Source: Amphiura filiformis
Taxonomy: Eukaryota; Echinodermata; Ophiuroidea; Amphilepidida; Amphiuridae
Direction: 5' to 3'
Length of the DNA stretch: 64,000 nucleotides
NCBI RefSeq assembly: GCF_039555335.1
Contig: NC_092628.1
Span: forward strand, 102,198,647-102,262,646
The notes under the pieces are model-generated. The model did not search any database. It saw nothing but the letters and a program-made list of their open reading frames with translations, and was not told where the DNA came from. Below, piece after piece: positions 24,948-37,800 of this stretch (its first letter is position 1; the number at the start of each line of letters is the position of its first letter). The position numbers were made by a program, and so were the translations under genes.

Positions 24948-26737
24948 AATTAATGTACCCCATGAATATTTCCACTTTTACAGTACTGGAAGTATTTTTA
25001 TCATGTGTATGATAATGAATAAATGAACAAGTACTTTGTTATAACATGTGAAATGTATATCGTTTTTCAGTGTGAAAGTCAGTGGTTCTGAGGAAGACAT
25101 CTTTTCCCCAGGCTATTTTAGATTTTTAGGTCTCTGCTGCCAATTTTTGTCAAATTTTGCCCTCTTAGTGAAAGTTGCCAGTTGCCACCCCTTGTGGTTA
25201 ATACACCAGTCTCATTTTACCATTTGTATACCTATTCCTCCTTTCTTTAACCCTAACTCCCTCTGTTTTTTGCCTCAACGGCAAAAAGGAAGGAAGATGA
25301 TGAGAAAAGTTGTTTTCCCTGGTAATGAGACAGCAGTTTGCTGAAAAGGAGGAAAAGGTAAAAAAAAAGAGGAAAATAAATGATCTCCTTTACTTTTGTA
25401 CAGAGATGAAAATTTAAATTATGAGGAATTTCTCCTATCTGAGGAGAAATCTCATCCCTGTTCCTTCCACTTCTAAGGCAAAAAGCAGAGAGGCATGGCA
25501 GTTGGGTTAAAATAAAACAAGTAGGCCTCAACTGGTTCAGAGTCAGCGGTGGCGGAACCATTTTGAAGAAGGGGGACAGTTAGTGGATGTGAACGCAGCC
25601 CGAATGCAGGTGGATGTCTGTGGGGATGTGCCCACTCACAAGTAAGAAACTTTTTGCAAAATGAAGGCCCAATTGAAGCCATTTGGTGGACTATTTTGGT
25701 ACTACAGTATTATTGTGTACAATTTTAGTGCGAAGCCCAGCCCCACCCCCTCTCCGGTTCTGCTGCTGATGTTCAGAGATGGGCTGTTATTTCACAATTT
25801 TCTCCAAAAAATCTGGAAAAAGTGATGATTCTTCATTATTTTTTTTGGCAAAATTTGCAAACATTGTCAAGAATTGGGCAAATTTATTAAAATTTTGATC
25901 CGGAATAATAGAGGCAAATTTATCGCATGTAATTTTGAACAGGTAAATAGAGAAGTAGTACATTTTTAGCCTGGGATGTATAGGGCTTCTTTATCATCAA
26001 ATTTTGTCTTTATTTGAGGGTTTTCTGAATCCCAGCTGCACATTCCTACACAATCCAAAATGAAGAACCCCCTGGCTGCCTGGCCAATGACATTAATATG
26101 CTCTAGTTGACCACTCACATATCCCTTCAGCCTGAAGCTGTACATAGTATTAAGAAGTGGAATAAAACTCCAAACAGATGTCACATCTGGCATTTGATTC
26201 AGAGCTATTCAGTCCTATAGTATACTACTGAATTATATCCCATTTGTTTGTTTCTTTCCCCAGGGCACACAATTTGTCCGTTAACAAATAAATGCTATGT
26301 TTTTTTCTTTCCAGGTGATTTGTGTTGTTTATAGTATTGTTTTGAAGTGGAAATATTCTATTATGAACATTCACATAAATCAGGTTGTCTACTTACCCCC
26401 AAATGAGGCTAGTATAGGATGGTTATTTAGGTGTATTTGGCAGTGTGCTATGAAATGCAATGCAAAATATACTTAGAAGTTAGAACAGACAAACCTTGAC
26501 ACACTATAAATGAACAACACAAGCTTCTTGCAGCTAGGGACAGGTATGGGTCTGTCAATATTCTGAAGTTGACTATACCTGATGACCGATGACCCCTTTT
26601 TTTAAAGTTTGGCTATACCCAATAACCCCCCTTTCTTCTAGACTTATCATCAAAAATGACTTATCATTACCCCCCTTTCTTCTAGACTTATCATCAAAAA
26701 TGACTTATCATTGTAAATTAAGTTCGGTAGTTTTTAA

Positions 26738-26813
26738 ATCTGTAAAGCGCATTGAGGAATCTGAGATTCACAATGCGCTATATAAATACTGTTTTATTAA
26801 TATTATTATTTGC
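26738..26813 (+). mobile_element. L2-type LINE 3' tail fragment
   Basis: TCTGTAAAGCGCATTGAGGA, then AATGCGCTATATAAAT and an AT-rich tail. This is the short stem and ATATAAAT end typical of L2-like LINEs and their SINEs. It resembles the end of the fragment at 58205-58730. Confidence 0.6.
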
Positions 26814-28262
26814 ATCAAAATGCCATAAAATAATTCAGTGGTCAGGAGTTTCCTCCCAATCCACCCCCAGAAACTTTGCTAGACCTTTCACCTTTTGTCA
26901 ATCACACTTGCCCCCCAGAAGCAAAATTATCATGGCAATGTGATATACAGGCCAGTGTCAGCCTGATGACAGCTGGTTTGCTGACAGACCCTGGCTGGTT
27001 TGAATTATTGAGCACAGACCCAATATTTCCACTTTTAAATGTGGGGTTATATAATAAAGGGTATAAAAGCGTTTTAATAACATTCCAAAAACATTCTTGA
27101 AAACTTGATGGCTCTGTGTATTACTGAGAATTGATTCTGTAGGTAGTTGTTTGATTTTGGCTAACATTTCAAGCACAAATTTCACTCAAAAAGTGGACCC
27201 TAGTGCAAGGGACTTATTTTTCAATTTCAGACTAATTCAGCCCCAAATGAATGTGTCCTTTGCTATTTTACCCTATTTCGGCCCCAAACACTGTTTTTTG
27301 AAAAAACAAAAACGGTGCCTCCACCTCAACTTCCATCCACCCCCACGTCAAATGATGCAGTCATACAGAGATGATTACTAATATGCCAAATGAAAAGTGT
27401 CATACAACCTGGCTCATTTTGACAGACCCTTAAAAAACAATAAAAAAGTTAAAAACAGTACTGCGATTTGCCTAACCATTTCCAGATCTAGTTCTGCTTC
27501 CACTGCAACCCCTGTGGCAGTGTTTTAAATTATATAACATACAAATGTTTCTGGACCTATAACCCTACTGACATGCCTATTTATTATCAAATCGGAACTA
27601 CCACGCTGTTGAAGCCCCCCTTGTGTATTCCCCTATTTGCTTTGCATGATGACCTATGCTATGACAACTAGATCATACTCCCCTGCAGCTGCTACTAACC
27701 TTGACAACTGGCAACCAAGGCCAATTCATGTACCAATTCCTCTCATCACATTGCACATCACATTTAAACATAATGAAAAAAAGAAGCACTTTATTGCTCT
27801 AAATTGCTTTGCTCATACCACAGGTCCTGGAAGATCAGTGCTATCGTCATAGTGTCAATATATCGTCATGAGTTCAACAGCGTACCGAATACGCAAAATC
27901 TGAGTTGGAAAAAAATAAGCTTAAAACCTATTTCTTTCGTCAAGCTTTTCCAGAATCACAAAATCAATTGCTTTTTTTTTGTTTGTCATGTTTTTGCAGG
28001 CTCAGAGTTCTCGGAAGATTTTGCACCTTAAAAGAACCATTTATCATGTTTATTATTATTTATTAATTCATTTGGTCAAATTCTTGATTTGACACTCTGT
28101 CAAATTTGTAATGATATACTGTCAGGTATCCCATAAAAATTGTGAGCCAATACATGTGGTGATATTGAAAAATGTGTTTTAGTGTTTACATTTGTGAGTA
28201 CCCCATCTTTTAGCTATAATATGTAGGATACCTGAGTTAATTTTGATAAACAAATTTTAAAA

Positions 28263-28600
28263 CAAGATAAGGCCCCCAAAAAAAATTGTTTAGTTGCCCT
28301 TCCAAGACAAAAATTTGGGTCGGTAGGTCAATCCTTTTTTTTTTTTATGGGCTCTTCCTCCATTTTCCCTACTATTTGAAAATTGTGCATTTTTGGATTT
28401 AAATGGAAATACATCAAATATGCTTTTATTAAAATAAATAAAAATGAGTGAATAACAAAATATGCTTGATTCTGTCCAAATTTAAGTTTTATTCTAAAAA
28501 ACTGATTGAAAAAAAACCTGACCCAAGATTTCCAATTTTTTTGTTGGTCTCTGAGGGCAACCAAACATATTTTTTTTGCCCAACTCAAATGTAAGAATGG
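28263..28600. repeat. Foldback with TTTAGTTGCCC / GGGCAACCAAA arms
   Basis: TTGTTTAGTTGCCCTTCCAA and AAATTTGGGTC on the left mirror GACCCAAGATTT and GAGGGCAACCAAACA on the right. The interior is AT-rich and non-coding. It is a probable MITE of unknown family. Confidence 0.55.
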
Positions 28601-28714
28601 TTGCAAGACGTCCTTTTCATGGGGCGCGGATCATGTGCTTCCATCTGTGTTTCTACAGGGTACATTGTATGGGAAACTTTCTGCCCCTGCTGGTCATGAG
28701 AAAGGCTATTATCA

Positions 28715-29131
28715 GGGGTGCGAATGACCTCTATTGAAAAAAGAGGAATAGCACTGAAATATGCTCAAAATGGGCTGAAAATGAAAGAAAAAGCTAAAAT
28801 TTTGCCTCAAAGAAATTTCCAAAAAGAAGAATAAGCCCAATCGGCATTGGAAGTTTGCAATGCATTGTGGGACAGTTTTTGCAGTTTTAGGACACTTTGT
28901 CCTTTGACCTATCGGGAAAATTGCTGTAATTATTAATAATTTATTTATTATTGTCATAATGTTATATAAGTTTGTTTTTATTCTAGTAACAAGTTTTAAA
29001 TTATATTTTGTACGCACAAAACCCGAATTTTCCAGATAGGTCAAAGGGCAAAGTGTCCTAAAAAAAACCGGAAGTTACAATAGCGATTTGGCTTATTCAG
29101 CTTAAAAGAGGAGATTTCACACCCCTATATT
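28715..29131. mobile_element. MITE with CAGGGGTG / CACCCCT ends
   Basis: CAGGGGTGCGAATGACCTC at the left mirrors GAGGAGATTTCACACCCCT at the right. A second inner inverted pair is built around GGACACTTTGTCCTTTGACC and GGTCAAAGGGCAAAGTGTCC. No coding sequence. Confidence 0.6.
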
Positions 29132-30957
29132 ATCTGCTGGTCATTGGATCTTCAGAGGATTTGGTGGGCTATGATCATTAAAGATCTGGGCTAACACAAA
29201 TTTGTAGTTCATGATTGAGCCCACTATGCAACCAGGCTGTATAAGACCAGTGTTGGAGGAAGCTGTCAGTGCTGTATGAATAATGAACTTAAATAAGGGT
29301 TCAGAGATCGCTGCCTTAAATGTTTGTGGATTTTTAAGGAGTCATGTTGAATAATCTTGAAGCACAATACATAATTGTCATCACAACATCATTTGGGTTA
29401 AGTGATTGGTAATACTTTATTTCTCAAAAATCCAAGGCCACCCATACCCCCAGGAAATATTTAATACAACTCTAATTTCTTTTTCAAGTTTCACCTGTTT
29501 GTCAATGTATTTTCCCATCAAATAAGTCCAGTAAACAACCAGATGTTGATGCATGGGTCTGTGGAAACAAAGCAGTGAAACAGATGTCAAACTAAGCATC
29601 TGCCTCACATTTTGTGATGAAAATAAGATTTAAAAAAAATGAGAATACTAGAGTAGCTGAGTTTCTCTAGCCTTCTCCACTCCATACGACGTCCAAATTA
29701 TGGAGAATATCAGTCTGACAGGCATGAGAATTCTCAGGGATTTTTTAGTCAAAATTTATGCAACTTTATTTAATTTCAACTTGGTTGTGGTACTATGTGC
29801 CTAATTTCAAGTGGCGTTTAAAGTTTTTTCAGGTTTTTTTTTAGGAAAGTCAAGTGCATCTCTTTTACTAGTCCGAGATTGCTCAGACCAGGCTCGGACT
29901 AGTAACAGAGATTCCACCTAGCACCACTAAAAAAAATGTCAATATTCAATTCCTATATACTTGCTGTGCCTCAATGTTTGAGGATTACATGTATCATAAC
30001 TGCTTTATGTGCTCATTTATAATGCATTATCCTGGAACTTTAGATTGATTGCAGATATCAAAACTGGGAATGGTCCCCCTTCTTTTTCGAATAGCTCAGA
30101 CACTTAGCGTCCACAGGACCAACAGCTTTATATGACTTCTGAAATACACTACCTTAAATATCTGCATGTGCTAAGCTGTATATGTGACCGTCCACGGCGA
30201 ATGAGCCGTAAATTCCTCCCCCGGTCAATTTTGTTTTATTTCGTGTTTAAAAAATAAACATCATAAACATAAAAATGGTATATCATTTGACTTCAAACGA
30301 TATCCAGAAGCGGGGTTATGGTTTGTTAAACTTTGCTCCTTCAACAATATTATAGCTTGTGTCTCTTTTTCCACATTGTTGGCAATAAATATCAGTCATA
30401 ATTGGCGGTCATTTCAAATCATCCCCAAGTCAACGAGGTTTTAAGAAAGTTCTCTCATTGTTAATTGTTGGTTATGCATACCTGTACAAAATACAATGCC
30501 TGGTAACCCACCACTTGAACAGGATTTAGCAATATAAGCAAACAAAGACCAGAGCTATTAAAAGTTCTATAGCCATCGAAGGTAGAAGCTTATTATCCAC
30601 TTCAACAATAGGATTATTGATTAGTTTTTGACTATCGAAATGAGACGGATGTCGGGCCAGCTGAAGTTACCGATGAATATGACCTTCGTACACAATTTAC
30701 ACCGTAACTCGGAATACAATTTAGGGAATTTACGGCTTATTTGTGCTGCCGGGTCACATATGGGGTCTGGCCCAAGGCCTGAGTAGAAATGGAAGTAGAT
30801 AGCAAGCACGAACAGCACACATATTGAAATTCCATTACATTTATTTCTTAATTTTTAAGTAATCAAGTCAATAACTAGGTAGGCATTCAAGATTTCTCAT
30901 ACTCATACCAAGTGATTATGAGCAACGGCAAACCATAAACTGGAAGCAAATAAAGTA

Positions 30958-31525
30958 CAGTAAAACCTCATTATAACGAAATCGGATACAAGAAAAACCC
31001 TGTTATAAAGAAGTATTTTTCCAGAACCAAGATCCCGGGGGGATCACTCACATAAATGGTCTGTACGCATGCGTGACCAAAAAACAAGTAAAGGGGTGTT
31101 TTTTTTAGGCAAGGCAAGTTACATGCGTGACGCGTTTAGGGTCTAAAAACAGTGATTTTCAAGAATAAGGGTAGTTTTCTGAAACTGGACAACTTGTTTA
31201 GGGTACCTTTTCAAATTTTTGGTAAATTATGAGTCCAAAAAAGGTACATTTGTTGCATTTTCACCAGCCAAAAACTCATTAGGGGGTAAATTCTCACTAA
31301 ATTACCTTATTAAGGGCTAAATTTGCTGGTAGGGTAAAACTCGTTTAGGGGTTTTTGAAAAAATTTGGTCACGCATGCGTACACTGTCATATTTGAGTGC
31401 CCCCGGGACCAAGATACAAAATTCTTTTGTTATTTATTGTTTTTACAACCCTGATATAATGAAATTTGGATATAAAGAACTAATTTCTCTGTCCCTGACA
31501 ACTTCGTTATAATGAGTTTCCACTG
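30958..31525. mobile_element. pogo/Tigger-like MITE, interrupted
   Basis: The ends are CAGTAAAACCTCATTATAAC and GTTATAATGAGTTTCCACTG, each bordered by TA (30956-30957 and 31526-31527). The sequence resembles pogo/Tigger termini. A second element (31034-31407) is inserted. No transposase remains. Confidence 0.75.
31034..31407. mobile_element. MITE nested in the pogo-like element
   Basis: The 374 bp are flanked by the exact 8-bp duplication ACCAAGAT (31026-31033 and 31408-31415). The ends CCCGGGGGGATCACTCA and TGAGTGCCCCCGGG are inverses, and GTACGCATGCGTGACCAAA returns near the right end. The 8-bp duplication fits hAT-like transposition. It moved in after the pogo-like element. Confidence 0.85.
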
Positions 31526-31877
31526 TAGTATTTCATCTACAATACAGCGAGGGCAGTATTGCATTCCCACATCAATGCACAGGTGGTTGGTGTTGGATGT
31601 GTTATCTTGTTCCAGTTTGGAATAGCCCCATCATGTGAAACACCATCAATCTCTTGTATTGAGGGCAGTGGAAAAGAATTTTACATTATTCTATTGAAGT
31701 CAAGCCATTCATTTCAGCTCAGAGCTACTGTTAAATAACTAACACCTCAGTAAATTTTCACATGTGTATCTGTTGATAATGCAACAGGTTTGTATGGTTT
31801 AAATAGTTTCAACATTGAATTCAAAAGTCAATTACACCCACAGACAAACATTAGGTCTAAGATTGTCCAATAAGGTG

Positions 31878-34800
31878 TCAATAAGGTTTGAATTTTCTTG
31901 CTGCTCTCAACTGTGCTATCCTGTGCTTATCTTCTTCAAACTTGCGTCTCAACTCAGCTATATCTGTGAGAGAACAATGAAATAAAAAAGCAATTATTAG
32001 TTTGATAATGATTTTCCGGATGGCACTGGTATAGTTCCTACCAGGTTTTATACCATATTGGGCTATTCCAGTTAAATTCCATACACCCCCTATGGAAGAC
32101 ATGACCTTAATCTCCCACACAGGGAGTGTACATTTCAAATGGAGTCACCCATTCAGGTAACCCCATTTCACACTCCCTGGAGAATAGAGGTAGTCATTGT
32201 GACGTCAACGCCGCCATCTTGTGGGTACGGAGTGACTTGTTGCTAAGATCACTGCATTGACGCTTGACTGAAAAGGTGCGTCACGCGCTGCGACTTCCGC
32301 GTTATCGGGGGCGTAATGTATAACACGTGACATGCAGAACGGCAGTACCCACAAGATGGCAGATCCCGCGGAAAAGGCTGACGGCCTCTATTATACTTCC
32401 AGGAGGATGCCCTGTTTCACTAAAGGCAAAATGATACAACCTTGCCTATAAAAGCTTTTCAAAACCCAACTTGCAAAACCTTATTTTTTAGCTATAGCGT
32501 GTAGCACCTGTAAGCAAGTTTGATAACAGTTTTGGTAAAATATACTTTGAAACCAAAGATAATGCAAAACAAATCCTTCCTCCATGTAGACTATAGGGTC
32601 TTTTGCCCTGTATTTTGTTTTTATCTCAGGCCAACAGAGGGTGTACCAAAAGTCACCTCATCTATAGGAATTGATATATAGTTAAAATGTGATCAAAATT
32701 ATTCCATTAGACACATGCCACTTGATGGTGACCACTCTGCACTGTCACATTTATTGATCACTGGTCCTGGTATTGGTCAACAATTGCTCATTGCCTCAAG
32801 AATGATTAATGTTGAGTTAGTGGTCACACTTATGAGCCCTTGTTGACAGCTTACCAGCAGAGGTACAAACCATACAATTTTATTTCCTTTTTTGGACCAT
32901 TATATTTGTAGGAAGCTTGAAAGGGAAACAAAATTATAACCATCAGGATGGTTATCATCACACTGACATTAAATATCCCAACTTACGTTCTCGTTTTGTC
33001 TCTCTCACTTGGAACGTGTAAAAATTAACCAGTTCTTTGTCTTCACGTTTTTTCTTCTCCTTGGCTTTCAGCTGCTTTTCAATATGTTCTTTTCTAGCTA
33101 CTGGTTTCTGCTTCTTGGAGCCTTTCCTTGTCACTGTTATCCACCCTTCATCATCTGGTGTGCCTTCTTCTTCTTTGGCTTTCTGAATATCCTGTGTAAA
33201 AAACATAAAATGCGATCAAAAAACCTGATGATTTATAGTGCACTAAGCATAGGCACAACGCCTAGATGTTGATCCACAAGCCTCAGCACACTTTACAAGT
33301 TGTCTCTGACCACTACGGCCCCATACCATTCCATAAACCATTTAACAACAACTCAGCGTCTTTGTTGCTCAGAAGCGCACATTCTAGTCATTCCACAATT
33401 GACCTTCGCAGCCAGAGTTGCCAGAGTTTGGTACGGGTTACAATGAGATGTAGCATTAAGTTCAGGGGAATTTCAAGCTTACTCAATTTTTCCAGCCACA
33501 ATACCCCATTTTTTGTTTTCATGCACATCGAGACAAAAGGAAAGGCTTTACTCAACAAAGTACATACACTACAGCATTCAACTGTAAATTTGTTTTTGAA
33601 ATATTTAATTTGAAAAATACTCCAATATGCGCAACTTATAAACATTTGGGAGAAGAACGCTCGCTTTTTTAAATGATTTTATTTCTCTTTCATCTGACAC
33701 CATCTGGATCACATCTCTTGTAATTTTGTAGATATTTATTTTGCTTTTTTCATTTGACATGGGAGAGACACACCGTTATTATTTTTTGAGACATTTCATT
33801 TGGAAAATACCCAAAAAGAGGTACAACTTATAACCACTAGGAACGTAACTACTGTTTGTTTTTTTAAATTGTATTCTTTGTTTTTTTGTCTTTGATTTAA
33901 CTCCACCCCAAGGGTCATTCATTAGTTTGTGAGATATTTAATTTGAAAAATACCCCAAAATTACGAGTTGGACCCAAGATAAAACAAGACACAAGATATG
34001 AATATTGACATGGGCCTTAAAATAATAAATAAAGAGAAAACTTGACACCACGTTCCCTATCACCCTACCAAATTTCATTGGCTGCTGCCCTGAAGCTGTA
34101 GATTGGATTAACAATTTTTCACCTCATATATGAGCTTATATGATTATCCATCTATTTATCCATTAACCCAGCCATTCATCCATCATGACAAACATGATAT
34201 GACCAACCTTCAATGTACATGATAAAATAATCCCATCCCAAAATATTGTTGCAGGTGGGCAAAAAACTGACATATAAAAAATGGTGGACACTCATTAAAA
34301 AGATGATTTCACTTGCTATCTAAAGTTTCAATTTGTTTCTACCACAATGTGTTGATCATCTTAAGGGATCTGGAATGAGCGTTTTGAGTGTTTCAACAGT
34401 ATTTTTTGTTTGACATGAGAGCACATCAGACATATCGAATTGCATTCTGAATACGAAGAATGTCTTTCTGATATCAAATAATATTTTTCACATTTTTGAT
34501 ATACAACAGTCCTCGAAGTAAATTTTATAAATCTAATGATATATTCTTAAAGTGTATGTAGCTGGGAGGAAAAGCCGACGATCAATTGAAAATTTTGACC
34601 TTTCATATTGAAGATATGGATTTTTCCCCAAAAGACCCAATTTTTTTTGGGAAAAAAATCCCTATCTTCAATGCGAAAGGTCAAAATTTTCAATTGATCG
34701 TCGGCTTTTCATCCCACCTACATACACTTTAAGTATAAATCATCAGATTTATAAAGTTTACTTCGAGTACTGTTAAATATAGAAAATATCAATTTTTAAT

Positions 34801-37800
34801 CATTTGCCATAAAATGGGTATTACATTGCGAATTAAAAAAAATTATTTGATATCAGAAGGACATTCTTCGTATTCAGAATGCAATTCGATATGTCTGATG
34901 TGCTCTAATGTCCCATAATAAATACTGTCCAAACGTTCATACCCCATCCCTGAACTATGCATTCCTAGAAATAATGTTCACTAAAAACTAGTAAACATTC
35001 TGACAGTCCATCACAATTTGTCTTTCCATGGTAAATAAAAAATCTCCATTGCAATGCTGGATATCTATCTTAATGACCTGAAATGCACTATATTATCAGG
35101 TAACTCATACTGATATCATAGAGGATCACAGGAATGCAATCTCATGGAATTCAAAACACAAGAGATAATTCTTGTTTTGTGTGGAGGTCAAACTATACAA
35201 CAAGGCTGAACATATTAAAGACCCATTTAGTACCATATTCATTCTATTATCTGCCCACGCCCATGTAAGTGCTCACCCAGTGACTTTACAACAAGTAAAC
35301 TGTGATATTATTAATTCATGCAAATCTGGATCATGGTCTGAAAAATATGGCACACTGCAGTCGATGGATGAATATTTCCATTTTGTATGTATGCAATTAT
35401 GTAAACAATGTAAAAAAATAAGCGCCCACCCAAAGTGACTTTGTTAAGCACCCTGGGCGGTTAATGGAACAAATACAGTACTTCAAACCAGAAGCTTCCC
35501 ATTCTATCTAGGGTATTGACATATGTGTGATGCGATCAAGCAAAATCAATCAGAACTCGGAAATATTACATTTTCAGTTTCTTAGATGATAGTAAAAAGC
35601 ATTTACAAAGCTGTATTTTGCAGAAAACTCCATTAAAATTGAACAACCAATTCCAAAGATATGAGCAATTAAACAGTTTCTAAAACAACAGGAAACAAAA
35701 GGAAATTATCTTTGTTTGGCTATATCTCAAAATAAATATTTCCGAGTTCTGACTGATTTTGCCTGATCGCATCACATATTATTTTTCTTTTCTATTTTGA
35801 CTTGTGTTTATTTTATGCAAGGAATTCTATTGAAACTTATTTCTGATTTGATGTAAGTGAAGGTTAACCCCCTGAGTACTGCCTTGTGGATTGATCAATT
35901 ATGTGAATTATTCATCTGAGTGACCAATCAAAATACAGCTTCTAGATATTGAAGACCAAAAAAACTGCCTTTCTTGCAGCATTTTATTTCTTACAGTGTT
36001 TCTGATTGGTTAATTACATGTGATGTTCTTCTGAGTAGCCAATCAAAATACATACTGCTTCTAAATATTTACAACCAAAAACACTCTGCTTTTCTTACAG
36101 CATTTTTGATATTACATCGTACAGTGTTTCTGATTGGTTAGTTATAATTATTCATCTGAGTAACCAATCTAAATACAGCTTCTAAATATAAGTTCAATTC
36201 TCTTCTCTTAACCCCTTGACATCCACTGCCTTTCTTACAGCTTTACTGATTGGTAAAGTACTCATGGGGGTTAACACATCCAGTTTCATCTAGTTTACCC
36301 GGTCCCAGTAGAATTCTGATCAAGGTGTTCCACACTGATATGGGACTTCTCACTTTTCAAGTGATAAAATGTTTGTAGATAACTTAAGTATTAATTACGC
36401 ACACCTGCCCATCTGATGTAGTAAACAATGTCAGTTTTACTTCCAAATCACTCAGTTTTAATATCATTGTTGACTCTCTTAGGTCTAATAATAAGTGGTT
36501 ATAGAGAATATTATGTCTTTAATCATTCCACATTCAGGTATTGATACTGTCATTTCATGAATTCCAGGCAGGGAGTATAAACAGCCTGGAATAACCAGCA
36601 AAGTTTTAGGCCCCTATAAGACTGTGTCAGCAGAAATGCGTTCTATTTGTTTAGGCATCAATCAAGGGAAACGTAGCAGGCTCTTGGCTCTATTAGTCCA
36701 CTGTTTACCATGAAATGGGTTATTCCAGCTGAAATACGCATACCCATGGAAGACTTAATCTTAATCCCACACAGGGGGTGTAAATTTCAAATGGAATCAC
36801 CCATTCAGGTAGCTCCATTTGAAATTCACACTCCCTGTGTAGAAGATCAAGGTTGAGTCTTCTATAGGGGGTGTATGGATTTCAACTGGAATAACCCATT
36901 TTGGAGCAGACGACACTGAATGGGTGGCCCCATTTGAAATTCCCACTCCCTGTGTAGAAGATTGTGTCTGCTCATGCTACTTTCAGTTCCCTAACGTGTG
37001 GAACATTGCACTGGACTTATCATCAATGCCTGTGAGATAAGTGATTTCACCTATTTTCTGCATTGTTAAAAGAAGAAAAGCGCAGTGATTTATAGTGCGC
37101 TACGCACAGGCACAACGCCTAGACATTGATCCGCAAGCCTCAGCACACTTTGAGCATCTCCCAGCAATCTCCATGGCTCATATCGCTCATTCTACAAAAT
37201 CCGGTGCCAATAGCCTTTTTTCCATTCTTTGGTCCACAAACACTTTGTCGAGCATTTAGGGCATCAAATATGTTGTTTTTCTGGTAGAACTCAGCGAGAT
37301 CTACACGGACATACTCTGAGCCCGCATTTAGGATTTCATTTGGGGGGTGCTGATTTTGAAAAAGTGGACCTTTTTCCAGGGGAGGGGGCAATTTTGTGAA
37401 AAGTGGACCCCTGCGTACGGGCCTGGACATATATAGTTTTCCATACTTTAAATGCTTTCTTCAGCCTGATTAACCCTTGCAAAGGCTCAAAAATTGCTAA
37501 AATGCATTTCCACTGCTCAAGTGTCACATCTAACCCTGAATATTTTCTTTGAATAAATGCGATTTCTTTACATATTTGTTGTTTTTTAATTAGATAACGC
37601 ACCATCATATTGTTTATCAACATTATTTTTTAGTGATTAAAACGTCTTTGTGTAATTCTAAAATAAAGGTTTTTAAAAATCACAGTAAAAATCGTGATGC
37701 TGTAGCATTTTTGGCATAGAAATGTTGTAAACATTGAAATTTGGACCGACCATGTTAAGATTGGTGAGCTACGTTACCAGGATTCTATAGTAGGCACTTG

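Larger units (their letters stand above)
25030..30957. other. Intergenic AT-rich region without recognised gene
   Basis: The stretch between the convergent genes shows no exon that I can assign. It holds a 46-bp direct duplication near 26625-26712 (CCCTTTCTTCTAGACTTATC in both units), an L2-type LINE tail at 26738-26813, a foldback at 28263-28600 and a MITE at 28715-29131. Open frames in 25048-25682 read through low-complexity text and match no family I know. Confidence 0.6.

Noticed and set aside
25048..25344. Possible exon after TTTTTCAG near 25070
   Set aside because: Low-complexity text without a family match, and no donor with a continuing frame was found.
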